A stretch of DNA of 64,000 nucleotides from Acanthaster planci (taxonomy: Eukaryota; Echinodermata; Asteroidea; Valvatida; Acanthasteridae), in contig NW_019091568.1 of the NCBI RefSeq assembly GCF_001949145.1, positions 1 through 64,000 on the forward strand, read 5' to 3'. A program made the position numbers and the translations under genes. Position 1 is the stretch's first letter. Each line of letters begins with the position of its first letter. Under the pieces are notes generated by a model. The model saw only the letters and a program-made list of their open reading frames with translations. It was not told the DNA's origin and searched no databases. This document shows positions 11,201 through 26,500 of this stretch, piece by piece.

Positions 11201-14200
11201 CCTGTCTCCGTGCAATTTTGTGTATACATGTGGGTTGCGAATGCAATGTAAAAACCGATCAAATAAAAAAAATGAATGAAAAGTGAATTTAAAAAAAGTC
11301 TGCTCACAGGGTAGGCATGTGCGGGAAGAGAAATGATGTCTGTAAAGAATGCTTCTGTGCCGAGTTCTGTTCTGTAGAGAGAGGGGGAACAAATTGTAAT
11401 TTAAGCATTGCCTCATTCGAATAATTTATAAACCGGTGTAAAGGGACACTACAGCCATTGTTACCCTGGGACGGGGGAGGGGAGGGGAATTGAACCAGTA
11501 GGGTAAGGCCAGAATCTCACAAAAGATCTGTACAACTTCTTTTGTTAAGCCCAAGTTGGCATAACCTATTGTTGAACAGAGCACTTGAAAAGACTCGAGA
11601 TGTTGGGGGAAGAGGTAACCCTCTGTGAGTAAAAATAAGTAGAGAATGGCCATTGAAAGTACATGTAATTGCAAATCTGAAGCTGGATTGAACTGTCTTG
11701 AGGGGCCTGCCCTGGGAGGTTTGGGGGTATTTGGTCTCCAAATTTGATTGTATCCCTGAAATTACATCCTGAACAGCCCCAACACTGCTCACATTTTTGT
11801 GAAGAACTTTCTGGAATCTTTTAAAATTCCCTGCTATATCCATTGTGTAAAACTGGGACGCGCAGCCTTGTACAGTGTCCTGACTGGTCCAATGTGCCTT
11901 CATCAGTCTTGCTCGTTGCTCCTGTCAAATCCTCCAACGTGTTCTGATTTTTTAGGCTCGTGAAGGAGTAGATTTAAATAATTGGGATTTTTGTCTGGGG
12001 TAGTTGAAAAACATCACATTGCTTTACTACTTAAATTGCAGAAGAAAAGATTAGATATTTTAAGTAAGCATGATTACCGGTATTTATTCATTAAAATCCT
12101 TAGTAAAATGTGTTTTAATTTTGTCAATTTGATTATTTGATGGAGAAGGAGATCCAGAGAAAGACAGGAAAATGGACCCTGGATATTGTTGCGGTTTTGC
12201 TTAAAAAAATAATAAGATGATTCTTATCTGTCAAAGAAGAAATACGTATACATTGTGTAGGAAATGAAAAGAAGGAAGGGTCTTGCAGTGTATAGTGATT
12301 TCCAGTTGGGATATTAGTGGAATTTGGTGTTTGGCTCGTTTATTCATAACCTGCTTCCTTGTACTGGTATAAATTACTCGGATTGTTGACTTCAGTTACA
12401 TTTCGATACATGTATGAGCTACCGGTATCAGGTACATGTAATTGACACTCAGAATATTCTCCAAGATACTAAAGAGAATGAAAATCATGCATCTCGTTTT
12501 GTATTGCAAAATAAACCACCATTTCTTCCAAACAGGTCTTTTTGAAAAGATACATTTAACATTGGCTTCATGGTGTATTCTTTGTGCTTCGCATTGTTGG
12601 CATTGCAATAAGGTCTTGCTTCATACTGGTAGCCTGGTTAAGTAGTTTAGAGAAGGTACCGGTACGTGTGTCTTTTATAAATTGTGTTTAGCAGAATATA
12701 CATGTATGTATATATGCTAACAGTAAAATAGTGTATTGGACAATTTTGACTTATTAAAGTGCCTGCATACCTCTGCATTTCTGCAAGTTCTTAGCACAGA
12801 AAAATGATCCTGAGGAGAGAGTTATTCTGTGGAGAATTTCGTCAATCAGTGTGGTCCTCAATGTCACAAAAATACTGCAAAGGTTTTGGTAAATTAGTAG
12901 ACTGATTAAATAACCAAATTGGTGGAGCGAAGAACGTGAACATGCATGAGAAAAAGCCTGTGCATTTCATAATTCACATTGGATTTACATTTCCCATCCA
13001 GACAACTTATACATGTGTGTGTAGGCCTACATGTACATGTACAGTGATACATGTATACATGTACATGTACCGGTACATTGTAGCCTGAGCAGAACACTAT
13101 AATGCATGTGTGTGCATTTGCATTGTACAAGTGCATACGTGGTTATTATAGTGCGTTCTGATCTGAACTTGCAGTTCAGGGTGACATTAACCACCCTCAT
13201 GCGTGAATACCATTGATTCATAGGCCAAATCATGTACATGTAACATGCACGTCCTCACATCCCAACGTCAAGGCAAGCTCATGTTAATAAAATGTGCCCG
13301 ATGGTGCGGTCACTATTGACAATTCCTGCTGCCCTGGCTCATTCTTATTATTCTGCCAAGCTTGCGGTCTCAATACCCTAGCCCTGTGGCACAGATTAAA
13401 TGCACATGTATATGCACGCGCATACGTGTACATGTACACGTAACCCATATACTTGTACATGTACGTGAACCAGGCTGGATGTTCTAGAATTAAATGCGGG
13501 CGCTTTGCTGAAATTCGCATTTGAAGTTTGGACCTGAGGCACTTCAAAGGATAACCGTCAGGTATGTCAGGGGAAGGGAAGAGACAGTCTTACAGATACA
13601 ATCAGTATTGATCACAGGAAGCATTTGCCCTTGAGGCATCGATACAAGTGATAAAAGACTGCTCTTGCATCATGTCACAAACACAGGCTTTTGAACAATA
13701 AATGATGTGGTGTAGTCCAATGGCAGTTGCAGGGCTAAGAAAAATGAGGCCAAAAGTCCAGAACTTCGAGACGAGCGGAATGACTCAAAATGACTCAAAA
13801 TCATGTACCAGTAATTGAATCAGTTGACACTTCACAACTTTTTAATATTCTTGAAGTCACTACACACTCTTTTGACTCTTGCAGAATCTGTAAAAATAAA
13901 ATTGAATTTCTTTAGAATGGTGCATTTCACCTGCGACACATACTGGTACATGTAGACATGGACCTCCAGACTCTAACCTCCAAACTACGGTATCATGCCA
14001 GTTCCTAATTTGAAGGTTTGAATCCGACAGTGTCTGTTTCCTTGCGCTTTCCTGAACGAATGTTTTTCACTCAAAATCTTTTACATAGATTTTATTTGAC
14101 ATATACCGCTACATGTACTGTATGCAAGTGCTAAGATTGTTCTTTATACCGGTATGTACATGTATGCATGTACATGTACTTCAATAAAATTCACATGTGA

Positions 14201-14550
14201 TTTACATGTATGTGGGCGTGCAGGCATAAGCATCGTGGCATGTTCACAAACACACGCACACATGTACATGTACATGTACATGCATGTATTGTACTGCATT
14301 AGTATGGGTCTTGTATTGTAGAGGGAAAAGATGCCAGTCCTTTCTTTCCAATCCTGCTTTTCCCAATACAGAAGCCCAGTATGGCAGGACATGTGAACTT
14401 GTTTTCATTGTGCACCCAGCCAGAGTCTGCTTCTCTGTCAGATTGTTATCAAGACAAATCACTGGAGTGCTTACTACATGTAAGTCAGTGACCTGTACCT
14501 TGGAAAAGGGAAGGGTGGAATTAGGGTACATACATGTACATTCTCCCAAG

Positions 14551-14599
<49 letters not shown>

Positions 14600-17500
14600 G
14601 AGGCTAGTACCGGTACATGTACATGTACATGTAGTGGTACAAACCAGTAGTATAACACTGACGATTGTAAAGATGTATTTATTCATTGGAATACACGTAT
14701 TTGCATCGAAATCAGGAGTTATCCACACGTCTACCTGCTGTTTATTTTGGAATCCTTATTACATTTATGTAATTCTAAAATTAGAAAACGTTCTTGTATA
14801 GTACCAAATCCGCCTAAATTGACACTCCAGGTGCTTTACATACATGTACATGGAATAAATTCTTACTTTTCACACTCTCAAAGAGGAAGATTTACTCAAG
14901 TGAAAATTTGCTTCCTCGTACTGAAGCTACCCAGTACATGTACATGTACTTACATGTACACGTACCGGTACATGTACATAAGGATAAAATGAATTCAACT
15001 GAAGTTTACTTGTACATGTACCCGTGACTGCAGATTGAAATTATTCTTTCTATTGAAAGTGGGTTCTTTCTCATACAGTTTCAGTCCAATTTTAGTGTGG
15101 TTTGTTTGCACTCTAATCGTCTTGTCCGTCTGTAAAAATAACGGAGTGTGTAATAATGCTGTTTACATGTACGTATACATGTATGTAATTTTCATCGTCC
15201 CCTGGTTTAAGCTTTATAACTCCCATGACCTATTAGCTACAAAGCTTCCTGACATCCTGCAAAACGACTCACATGTACCAGTACATTTTGCACATGTACA
15301 TGGACCTTACATGTACCTGTTGCAAGTTAATTTTTTGAAAAGTACATGTACATGTATGTAAATGTACATGTGAAAGAGTCAAAAAAAGGGAATGTCTAGT
15401 AAATTTCCAATTTCTCAATATGCCTGTCAAGCTACCGTAATTGGCGGCCTATTTTTCTCATTCAAGAAGCGTGACAGTGGAGCGTTTGACCACATTAGTA
15501 ATTTCTCGCTGCTTACCTGACTGAACTAAAATCCTTCCCCCATTCCCCAGTGGAAAATTTAATTAGTTCTAACCCAGCAGATGGAGCAAAAATTAGTGCT
15601 CATAGTACTTTAATATGAGGGGGTTATCACTACAGGCATGATGGGGGGGGGAGTGGGAGATCTGCTGTCTTCATTTGGGAGAGGGTGGGGAGGGAACTTG
15701 TCAAACAATTGCTTAATACCTTGCAAGAATTCCTCACAGGTACCCCGTGGGAGGGGTGTTTCAACTGTGCTCCTTTTCCTCCTGACCCACATTGAGATGA
15801 ATGGGATTTGGATGACGTGAGCCAGTCCATGGTGGAATTTGTGCAGAGGAAAACCAAGGGTACCTTGCAAATGACAAGTTACAGTGAGACAGCTCGCACA
15901 CAATACAATAAAAATTCATACGAGTAGGCATAAAATTACATGTTGCTCCCGGGGATGGGTTTGGAATCAAGATGTATATCACACCAATTAGCCTCAAATT
16001 AGAACTTGCACTTGAAAGAGTGTTGCAGATGATTTCAACCTCAAAATAAATGGCATTTTAATCTCTCAAATAATGGCATATTGGGGATTATTTGAGGCTC
16101 CACCAGAGTGTGGGGGAACTTGTTTGATAAAACTGATTTGTCGTTCTGTATATTTCAAGTTCAAGTCCCACTTCTGTCAACTTTGTTCTCAATTTAGTTT
16201 TTGTCAACTCTGTTGTCCCTAGTTTATATTGGACAAAGCTTTCAGTGCATCATCTTGGTGGTTTGCTGGTTATCTAAAATCAGATTAATCCTTCCTCCTG
16301 TTATAAAAAAACAACCCCCCCCCCCAAAAAAAACCCAATCCATAAACTTGTGGAAAATGGCAGCGTTTGAGATCATTGCTTGCCCTTGGACAGTTGCACT
16401 TTTCCCAGCTTTTGATATCATCTAACACATTTGATCCAGGGTTGTTTTTTTTTAGAGAGGCAGAGCAGTTTTCATCAGCTGAGAGTGTGGCTGGGAGAAA
16501 TATTTCCCAGATGCCTAATTTGTGAAAAGCGACAACAATCACACTGGGCCAATCTTCACCACCTGTCTCAACAAGACATTTGAATACAATTAAGGCATTT
16601 CTTGTTTGAAAGAAATATTGACACATGCACATGTACTGTACATGTAATGTACTCTATTGCCCTTTCCTATACATGTACATGTATATTGTACCAGAACATG
16701 TAATTGGACTTCCTGAACATTATTTTTGTTTTTATTGCAAAAGTACATGTAATTATTTTGCCTAGTTCCTTTTCTTAGTTTGTGTACGTACACATGTTCA
16801 TATAGATGTACATGTATTTTGGTTTACACCTAAGTTTGTTTTTTTGTAAAAAATCTTCCTGTTGAAAGTATCATTAATTCTTGCCCGTATTTGGCACATG
16901 CATGTACATGTACATGTAGCTGTCAATGAGGATCCCAGCGCTTCATTTAAACTTAACAAAGTAGTACACCCACCCAGAGGCTCTTAAATGCACATCGTAA
17001 ATTACCAGTACAGGTGTAGACATTATGCATGTGGTGTAGATTTCTGTGACATGTACACTGCCTACGCCCTGTAAGTTAAGTTTCAAATGCTTGGCCTTCC
17101 ACCATCCATCTAAAACCTTGATGGGTAGTACAGTAGGGTTATGAATTTTTTATTGCAAAGCCTGTGTATAATGGAAATTAATTTAAAATGTACACCACAT
17201 TTTTTACCGTCTACCCTTGATGTATGGATGTTTGTAGCAGCCCAGGTGTGTGCTGTTAGTAACAGGAGCTTTTGAGGACATCTGCATGACTGACAGCATG
17301 ATTAACGTGTTGCTGAAATCCTCAACTGTAACATGTTGTTATCCTCCGAGGAACTTTTCATGCCTGTTCCTTCAGAGGAAACTGTACACGTGGGTGTTTA
17401 TTTATATATGGGTACCAAAGTGTGACATAGGGGTCAATTTTTCAAAACAGATTTATTGTAATTTTACAAACATGGATGACAAAAGCATTTCTCATAGTTC

Positions 17501-20500
17501 ATATTCTCATAGTTCATATACATGTAGTTGCCAAAGTTCATATTCCCAGAAAGTACAGCATAAACCTATGAATGGTATTTGATGTTTCACGTGTAACAAG
17601 GAAACCATAGTTCCATTTTGAATTTCAGCAGCTGCTTACGTCAGTAGATACGCTGAAAGAAAACACCACTAATAGACAAATGTATGAATGCCTTACTGTG
17701 AGGAAAAATAATTAGAGATTAGGAAAAAACACAGCACAATTTTAACACATTTTGTTGGATTTTGCTTTTTTTGTAGCATGTACCGTATCTGAAATCTTTA
17801 CCTTTTGATAAAGCATAAGTCTCTGTGCAAATGTAGCATATAAATTAAAAGTAGATCAATTTAAAATGTGCTTTCCTAAAATCATCATTTCAAACTTGGA
17901 AATGCATAGGGGAGGTACTCAATTGGGGCATTTCACGTGTAACATGGAAACTAAATTTTTGTTTCCAGGTTACACGTNNNNNNNNNNNNNNNNNNNNNNN
18001 NNNNNNNNNNNNNNNNNNNNNNNNNNNNNNNNNNNNNNNNNNNNNNNNNNNNNNNNNNNNNNNNNNNNNNNNNNNNNNNNNNNNNNNNNNNNNNNNNNNN
18101 NNNNNNNNNNNNNNNNNNNNNNNNNNNNNNNNNNNNNNNNNNNNNNNNNNNNNNNNNNNNNNNNNNNNNNNNNNNNNNNNNNNNNNNNNNNNNNNNNNNN
18201 NNNNNNNNNNNNNNNNNNNNNNNNNNNNNNNNNNNNNNNNNNNNNNNNNNNNNNNNNNNNNNNNNNNNNNNNNNNNNNNNNNNNNNNNNNNNNNNNNNNN
18301 NNNNNNNNNNTTGGATTTAATTTGATTTTTTTTGAGGCCATCTTGGAACGTAACTCTCAAATTGAAGGGCAACATAATTGATGACAGCAGTAAATCCTCA
18401 CTGATCACCTTTAATACAGAAGAAAATCATCCCAATTGAATTACACATTTTTGAAATTAATGATAAATTAATTAATAAAATACCGTAATGAAGAATCTAA
18501 AGTTTTACATCGATTTGCAGGGCAAAAAGGTGCGCGAACAATTTGTGGTGCTCTTGGCTGAACCATTATGCCATGGGGTCAGTCAGAGAATAATTATTAA
18601 CTTTTAATAAAATGTTCCTAAATGGTTCACTTATCCCTTTTTACCAATGAATATAGTGAATTGCAGGCCACAATGTGTGTTCTGATAAAGCGTTAAACGA
18701 TCGTCAAATGGACAAGATACATTTAAAGCACAAATATTTACATAGACTGTAACCCCTCCCCCCGCAATTGAATGGTTTGTTCCAGGCTGAGCGGACGTTG
18801 TCACGTCACTCAGCGCGCTGGAGCTACTTCGTGGGCGATGTGCCTAACGATTGCTTTCCCAAACTTTTCAGCAAGTAGGCCCGCGTTTCCTTTCCAAAAT
18901 ACGATAGAATTAACAGAGAATTGTTTGTGCTAGTGTCGTAATCACTGGAGGTGTTCTTAAAAATGTTTGCATTATGTATTTGAACAGAATGTTCAGATCC
19001 GGTTGGGCAGTGCGTGGAGAAAGGAACAGCGCAGTTTCGGCATGCTTCCATGCCGGTCTTTCTTTGCTTTTGGGCCTCGGATAGGCCATGTCAAAATTGT
19101 GCACCAAACCTTGCTATTCTCAACAGAAAATTGTGTATCGGGTGCATATAATACAACCTCATACAGTACTTAAAAAAACCATTTACTGACCGCCTCACAT
19201 TTGTCGAAAGCACGGTTAAGAGACTTGGCTTGCAGAAGATCACGCCTGACACGGGTGCTCACTCGACGCCACGCAGAGCATCCGTGTCAGGCGTGCAGGG
19301 GTGCGTGTACAGATATAGCGTCATGTACAGAATGTACCACACGGAAGGCATGAAAGGAAGGAGGATTCCAAGACCCAGTCCCGAAAAGCGCAGGCTGATG
19401 AAAGCATGACTTTGCCTTGGGCATGGGCACATCCGGGTATGCACCCACTGACTTTCATTCATAAAAGGAACGAACAGGGAATACAAACAGTGCACTGCAA
19501 ATGTTCAACACGTAACGAAATCGGAAGAAACGAAATCTGCCGACAGCTCGGAAAAGATCACAGAAATTCCTCATCCCCTTAATATTTAACCCCCAAAATA
19601 TGACAACTTGTATCATTCTGGTAGTATTATCAGTCTTAATACAGTTGGTTTCACACGTAACATCCAAGGAACGAAAAAGTTACGTTGTAAACAAAAAATA
19701 CGAAAGCCCCCAGCTGTTGATCCGACAAATAACTTTTGCAGACACAAATGATTTATAAAGTCTGTTTATTATATTCTAGTTTAATGCAAAAGAAACAAAT
19801 TTTAGCATGAGAATAATACAGACTGGTCATGTACAATGAATATCAGCTAAAATGTCACACGTAAACTGCAAAAAAAGACAGGGAAACAATCTTTTTTGGG
19901 GACCCCATGACCAGTTTTCTTATAGTTGTTTTTTTACACAAGGGTAAAGTTTCTTTATCAATATATGCTTAACACCTTCATATAGTTCAAACTTCCTGAG
20001 CTACTTTCAGTACAAAGTAATTAAACAAGATTCACAGCAAGGTCAAATTTCTCAGCTAGTACCCATATTTAAATAAACACCCACTACATCAAGATTGTGT
20101 TTCAAAGCAGTGACATTTTTCCGGAAATTGTTGGATTATTTCCCCTGGGCACCATTTTTTGTTCTGTCTGGTGACATTTTGAGTTGACATAACCTCTGCA
20201 ATCCTGTACCTTAGCCAACTGAGCAAATGCAACATGCTCAGCCTTATGGAACTCAGGGGTGCAAGTTTTACCACGGTGCTTGTTCTTGCTCGACATACAT
20301 GTAAGCAGTGTGGGTGTGAAGTGTATTTTACAAAATGGGTTGGTATCGTTACACATGTACGTCACAAAACTCCATGTTGTTGTTCACTGGAGACTCGGGA
20401 AAACAAAAGTACATGTAATTATGCCTGCCGGGTTCTATATTTTCAATTTTGCTTTTGGCTTATCCAAACAAGACAGAGTGGCTATGCAAACAAGAGTCTG

Positions 20501-23500
20501 AGACACTTGGCCTGCAGTTACCGTATCTTCATCTGAGGAACATGTCATTCAACCTGTCCACTTCAGTGCTACATGTACATGTAGTCCCAGTTATTAGCTG
20601 ACATCTTTCCTCAATCCCTGACCCCCTGACATTCCAAGCAGCTGACCAGTCCTTGGCCATGCAGCGTACACTGTACATGTACAGTACATGTACATGTACA
20701 TCAGCATCTCCGCCAGCACTGCTGAGCAAGCTGGACACCATGTGGTACAATTACCCGGATGAGCTCTCATTGATTGACAAGCTAACTTGATATGCCTGTC
20801 TGTGCCTTGTTCTTACCACACCCCCCCTCCTCCTCAGTGGTACGTACTGGGTAATGTACACTCCTCTCCTAGCATGCCAATGGCAGACAGGCTCCATTAC
20901 ACACATACAGTACTTGAACATAATGCCCTGCTGGAAGAACCCTAGGTCATGAAAAAAAGGTAGCTGTAACAGTACATAGAGTTTATGGCCTTCATTCAGG
21001 AGACTTCCATTTTGGTTTGTGCTTCACTAATCCACTTTATTTAACACTCTCAAATAGGAGGGACACTGACAATTTTACCAGTGTTCGCCTCACTTCGAAA
21101 AATGTTTTCACATTGACAATAAGGTTGAAATGACTTTTATCCATAGTTCGAAACGCCCATCCAGGAACTCCGTCCCATGGAACACTATCGTAGTTGTGGT
21201 AGAAACATCTGTATTTCATCCTATTGTACCGCATCATCTTGGTTTAAATTTCTTAACTTGTAAGCCTATAAATACTAATGTACATGTACTGTACATACAT
21301 GAACATGTACAAATATAAAAAATGGCTAGAAAAATAAACAAGGCATACATACTGTGCATGTGCGTGTCAGCATTTGTAATTCAACCACATTTTTTTTTTG
21401 CTCTTTGCTGTTGAGCTTCAGTCAAGAAAAACAAATTTAATATCTTTGACACCCCAGAAAAATAAGATTAATAGTCATGTACATGTATGATGTTCATAAA
21501 CTGGAATTAAATGCAGGTTGTTTTGCATTTGTGTACATGTACCAGTACATGTGTACATTCCTGTACATGTATGCTGTACTTGAATATTTTCAGTGACCAA
21601 AGATGAGTGTCTTTTAATACTTCTCATGTACACAGTTGCTTGTACTTCTGCCTTCATGTTGTTTTGTTACTTTTCCCTGTGTCATTTTGCTATAGAAGTT
21701 GAAACCTTAGACCTTCTTAAAAACTTTGCATTTGGATTTTCTTCAAATTGGTGTCTGGCTAAATGTTGGATTTTGGATGTTGAGCCAGCTACCGGTACAT
21801 GTAGCATTGCAAGGTAACGGTATGGTACCATTGTGGTGTAATGGCAAGAGGACCCCTGATGCCATTGCTGTTTCCTTAAATCTTTAGTTTTCATGAAGGA
21901 ACAAATTGTTGGTGAGTGTGTTAAATAATCCTGAATTACACTTAAGGATTGGATTGTACAATTTCTTGTATTTTTATGGTACACGTACATTGTACATGTA
22001 CATGTACCGAGTAGGTTAAGACGTGCATTTGCTCAAGGTATGGGTATTAACCACATGCTGCTGGGTGGTTTGAAAAATGAAGTGCACACATACGGGCAAA
22101 TTTCAAGATTTTTAGTTTCCAAAAATCTCACATGAATGACTGTCTGTTGGACACTCTAGCCTGACAGACAAAATCTATTGATGCCCGAGTATTTCAGCCA
22201 GGCCTGTAGCCTTGTAAAAACCGCCCAGATTGTGTGGTGTTCATATAACTTTCTTTTGTTCAAGAACCTGTCACAGTGCGCTGCTGACTTCTTTTCAGTT
22301 GGTGCCAGATTAGCGTGCAGCGGTGCTGTGTGGGTCATTGCAGCGGTGGTGGAGCACTTTTGTCCCCAGTGGTAATCCGCTCGCACTAAATGCCCCAAAC
22401 CGTGGTATACTGTTTCAAGACAAGGCTGGATAATCTCCACTATTGAGAGTGAAAAGATGTCAATAATGCCCAGCAGCTCAGTCTTTTGTGCCGAGCACGG
22501 TCTTTTGTTACACAAGGCCTAGCTCTTTTGTCCTGGTTTTGGGCTCCCCAGCTTCGTGTATAAAGCCTGTATGCTCAAAAACGGGTCCTCCGGCAGCAAG
22601 TGGTTAAATAAATCAACTCTTGGAGTTAATCCCTTAATATCTCTGTTTAAAAAAAGGCAAACCTAAAATGTGATTATTTTGAAAGTTTACTTTACAGTAC
22701 AGTGCAATTGAAAGTTAACCTTAAAAGTGAGAAAATTGTTCACACTTTTTCCCAGAGAAAATGAATATTCATTTCACACATTGTGAAAAATTTCTCCTCA
22801 GTGGGAACATTTTCACACATTTTTTCACAAGTGTGAAAACTTGTCATAAGTGGGAAAAAACTCACGCATTTTTCACAAATGGGAAAATCTTAAAGTACAT
22901 GTAGCTGAACAGTTGCCAAAACATCCCCCAACCACACTTTATTTGTGTTTGAATGTACAATTTTTTTTAATAAGAACTGAGATCAACAAAGTCAGAAGAG
23001 CCATCAAATATCATAAATCCTTCAAGAATTTCCTTCAAGTCAAGAATTTTCTACTTTGCGGAAAATCTGCACAAATCGCAGATTTGGGGGTAGAAGGCAG
23101 AAAACCCAATTCTCATTAAAAAAATAATAATAAAACAAATAAATATTTTTGATCGTTTCTGCACAATTAATCAAATAAATATGAACCCAAATTAGGAACA
23201 ACAACTCATTTTCACTGTTTAACTCACTTTGAAAGTAACATTTGGTAGCGTGTCCCCTCCTGTTTTTCCTTTTCGATATTGCAGAATTCGGTATTGATTT
23301 CCTCCGGCTCTGCACCGAGGAGATTATACAGGTCCCTGTTCCTACATAGTGCCCAGACGTCTCACGGCTTAATGCTCGTTTTAGCGAATCGACCTTATAG
23401 AAAACTTCACCTTTTCTCGCGGAATTTTCAGTGAGGAGTTGACATGTACAGTACTGTTTGTATGTACTTGTATATGTATGTAAATGTAAATACACCCGTG

Positions 23501-26500
23501 TACATGCACGTTGTACAATGTATATTTTGTCTTCCTGTCAAGCATACTGGTCCAAAATTAGCTGTGTGACAGATGTTGGTAGCAGGCCAGAGGGTAGTCT
23601 GACCAATGGTTCCCCTTCACCCCTTCCATTAATTGGCAGAAAAACCAGGCTTTGCTGGGCAACTGGTACCTCCCCCCCAAAAAAACCCTAATGAGCTTGA
23701 CATGCTTGAAGGCGTTTCTCCTCAGTACACACATTAATTGAGTCTAGAGTAAAACTATAATCCATTGTGGCATTCCCCACAGTGTCAAAATCCTGGTTAC
23801 TACGTAGACCCGTCCTTTCCCTCTCTCAACTGAGAGATAACCAGTGATAATCCAAAGCAGTCTATGATGAAGGAAATTGGCAGTGAACCAGGATGTAGAC
23901 CGTTAATGCGTCTATGGCTGAGAGCTGACTCAGTCTTAATCACAGTTCAAATCGCGGTCTCCTGCACAGCCACTTATCTAAATTTGTGCCCTGCAGTATG
24001 TATATTTAGCTTTGTTTTTTAATTGCCGGGGCCTCTCAGACTGCAGGACTTCCATTTGTAAAGTTCATTCTGTAATATCTCAGACGCAGTGAAATCCACG
24101 ACTTTGGGTCAGACGTGTATCTGTGATTTGGATTGACCTTATGCTTACCGTGTACATACATGTATGCACTTTACCGCAAGGCCCAAGGGTTGTTCAAAAT
24201 GTAATTATACATTGTACCTAAAGGTTTTATGTATCTTCACTACCGGTAGTACCATACTTAATGTTGAAGATTACGCACGTACCACTAGGGGTGGTGTGCA
24301 GCCCTTATTGAAATTGATTTAATAAACATGTGCATATACTGGTGCCATATGCAATGGTAGAGGTATGCTTCAATTATGGTACCATTCCTTTACACGTTGC
24401 AGTACATTACAAGCATACAAGTACTACTATGTGTTCATTTAACCTTAACAGTGCCAAATTCTCTGATTTTAATATGATTTTATATGTACATGTACCGGTA
24501 CATACTTCATGTAGTACACCCTAGGGGTTAGGGTTAATTCATGTTGTGTCCAACAACCCCAGAATTGGAGCCAACTCCTAATTGGTTCACGCTCTGCGAA
24601 GAAATATTTCTAAGATTACACATATTTACAGTTCCTTTTTTTTTTAGAATGGAAACAGGGATAGGGAAATTAATAAAGGAACTGAATTTTTTCGTACTCA
24701 CAGAATTTATTGGGAAATATTTCCACTGTCTGACTTCTGCATTCCACTGCATTAAAGGGTGCAGACCACTAATTCAAGTGAGAATTTCTGGCCCGCTCAT
24801 TAGCATTAAAAGTGTCCCCACAGTATCTTTTGAGGAGATCATTTTGCCCCCAAAATGGTTAGATTGTGTAAATCATTGCCAGGATCAACTCTCTGGGTCT
24901 TCGAGCTTTCATATGAGAGCAGAATGGCTAAAAACTACCGTTGAAAAATGGTCCTACATGTAAGTGCCAAGAAAGTTGAGGGTTGCCACTTGAAAAATGG
25001 CTGCAATCAGATTTCGGAAAAATCACTTTTCGGGGGGTGATTTTGTTGTGTGGTAATAATTAAAAATGTAATTGGTTAACCTACAAAAATTGAAAAGAAA
25101 TTGAAAGATTAGTTACCAGACATTAACTTCATTTGTTTTTCAGAACTCTCAGGGATGTTGGCATGCATGTTATTGGGCCCTGAACAGTGCTGATTTTACA
25201 CAGTTTTCAGTGGGGCTTGAATTAGTGGACCCTAAAATGGTTTGGATTGTACTGTACATGGACATCGTTAGTTTATTTGTGGGACTAAGACATCGTGTGC
25301 ATTGAGTGGAAGGCTTAACATTTGAAAACTGGACTTAGCTGAACTTTCAATTTACATGTACCGGTACATACTGTACATGTATTACCGGTAGCACATGGTA
25401 CAGGCTGATATAGGATACCAGGATTTTATTGCAAAATGTTATGACATTCAGTTTGTTTTCTGTTTTTTTTATTGATACATGTAATTAATGAAACAATGTT
25501 AGTCACTTTAAAGTTTAAGTTTCTAGGTGGGCCTGTTTACATGTATACCGGTATCATAAATGGTGGACTGTACATGTATGTTCATAGAGCAAGAAGGGTA
25601 GGCACCGGTATGTTGTACTAATCAAATATACCCAGTAGCCTACATGTACATGTATCCATGTGCATGTGTAGTGCACAGTTCAGTCGTATCAATGTACATG
25701 TATATGTACAGAGAGCTCTACATGTACTTGTATATGCAGTTGCACATCTCAAACAGGTACAGGTAGCATGCATAGTGCGTGTACAAAGTGTCAGTCACCT
25801 TGACACCCGCTTCCAGGAAGGTGGGATTATGAGGGTCTTCTTTTGGTCTTACTCATTGGCATCACAATGCTGTCTGTCCACCCACGTCGCCATCAGCAAA
25901 GGGTCTGTTACTACTGGTTCATGCAGTGTACATGTACATGTACACGTATTGCACGGGATGTTGGCATTGCAGTACCAAACCGCAATACAATAGCAGGAAG
26001 TTGAGTAGGCTGTATAAGGTGACCTTTGACTCTCAATAGCAGGTATGGTACATTGTGAAATGCCTGATCCCAGTATGGTGTGTGCCGTCAGACCAGGCTA
26101 CCAGGCACACTACCACTGTACCAGTTGGTATAAAACCCCAATTTTTTTTGTTTGGGCAAATTGGTAGAGATATGCCGGTACATTAAATGAAAGCTTGTGA
26201 CAAAAGAAAGGCACTGAAAAAATTGAGTTAGAATAACGTTTCATTTAAAAGTTACAGCGCTTCAAAGTTGAGAAATTTCAAAACTTGTCTGTCACCATTT
26301 TTTGCAAAAGTTGTTGCAGTGCAAAAAAAGTATTGTATTTTACGTTCTCTCCATTTTTATGATCCACGTATGGGCTTAAACAGTTTATTGGGGATTGAAA
26401 TTCACATTGGGATTGAAAAGGTTCATATATTTGCCTAAATACAAAGCAGCAGTCTACCATTCTTCTTGTAGAAAAAAACGTCAGGGAACACACCTTTAGG

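Noticed and set aside
17866-18408. Open frames of about 170 codons on both strands
   Set aside because: They consist mainly of the N gap.
23040-23495. 151-codon minus-strand open frame
   Set aside because: Low-complexity ends (TYTSTYKQ and YLFYYYFF) from repeats and A+T-rich DNA; no recognisable protein.
24541-24963. 140-codon plus-strand open frame
   Set aside because: No family motif, no signal or domain pattern, located within intron 1 and flanked by repeats. A chance open frame remains the simplest reading.
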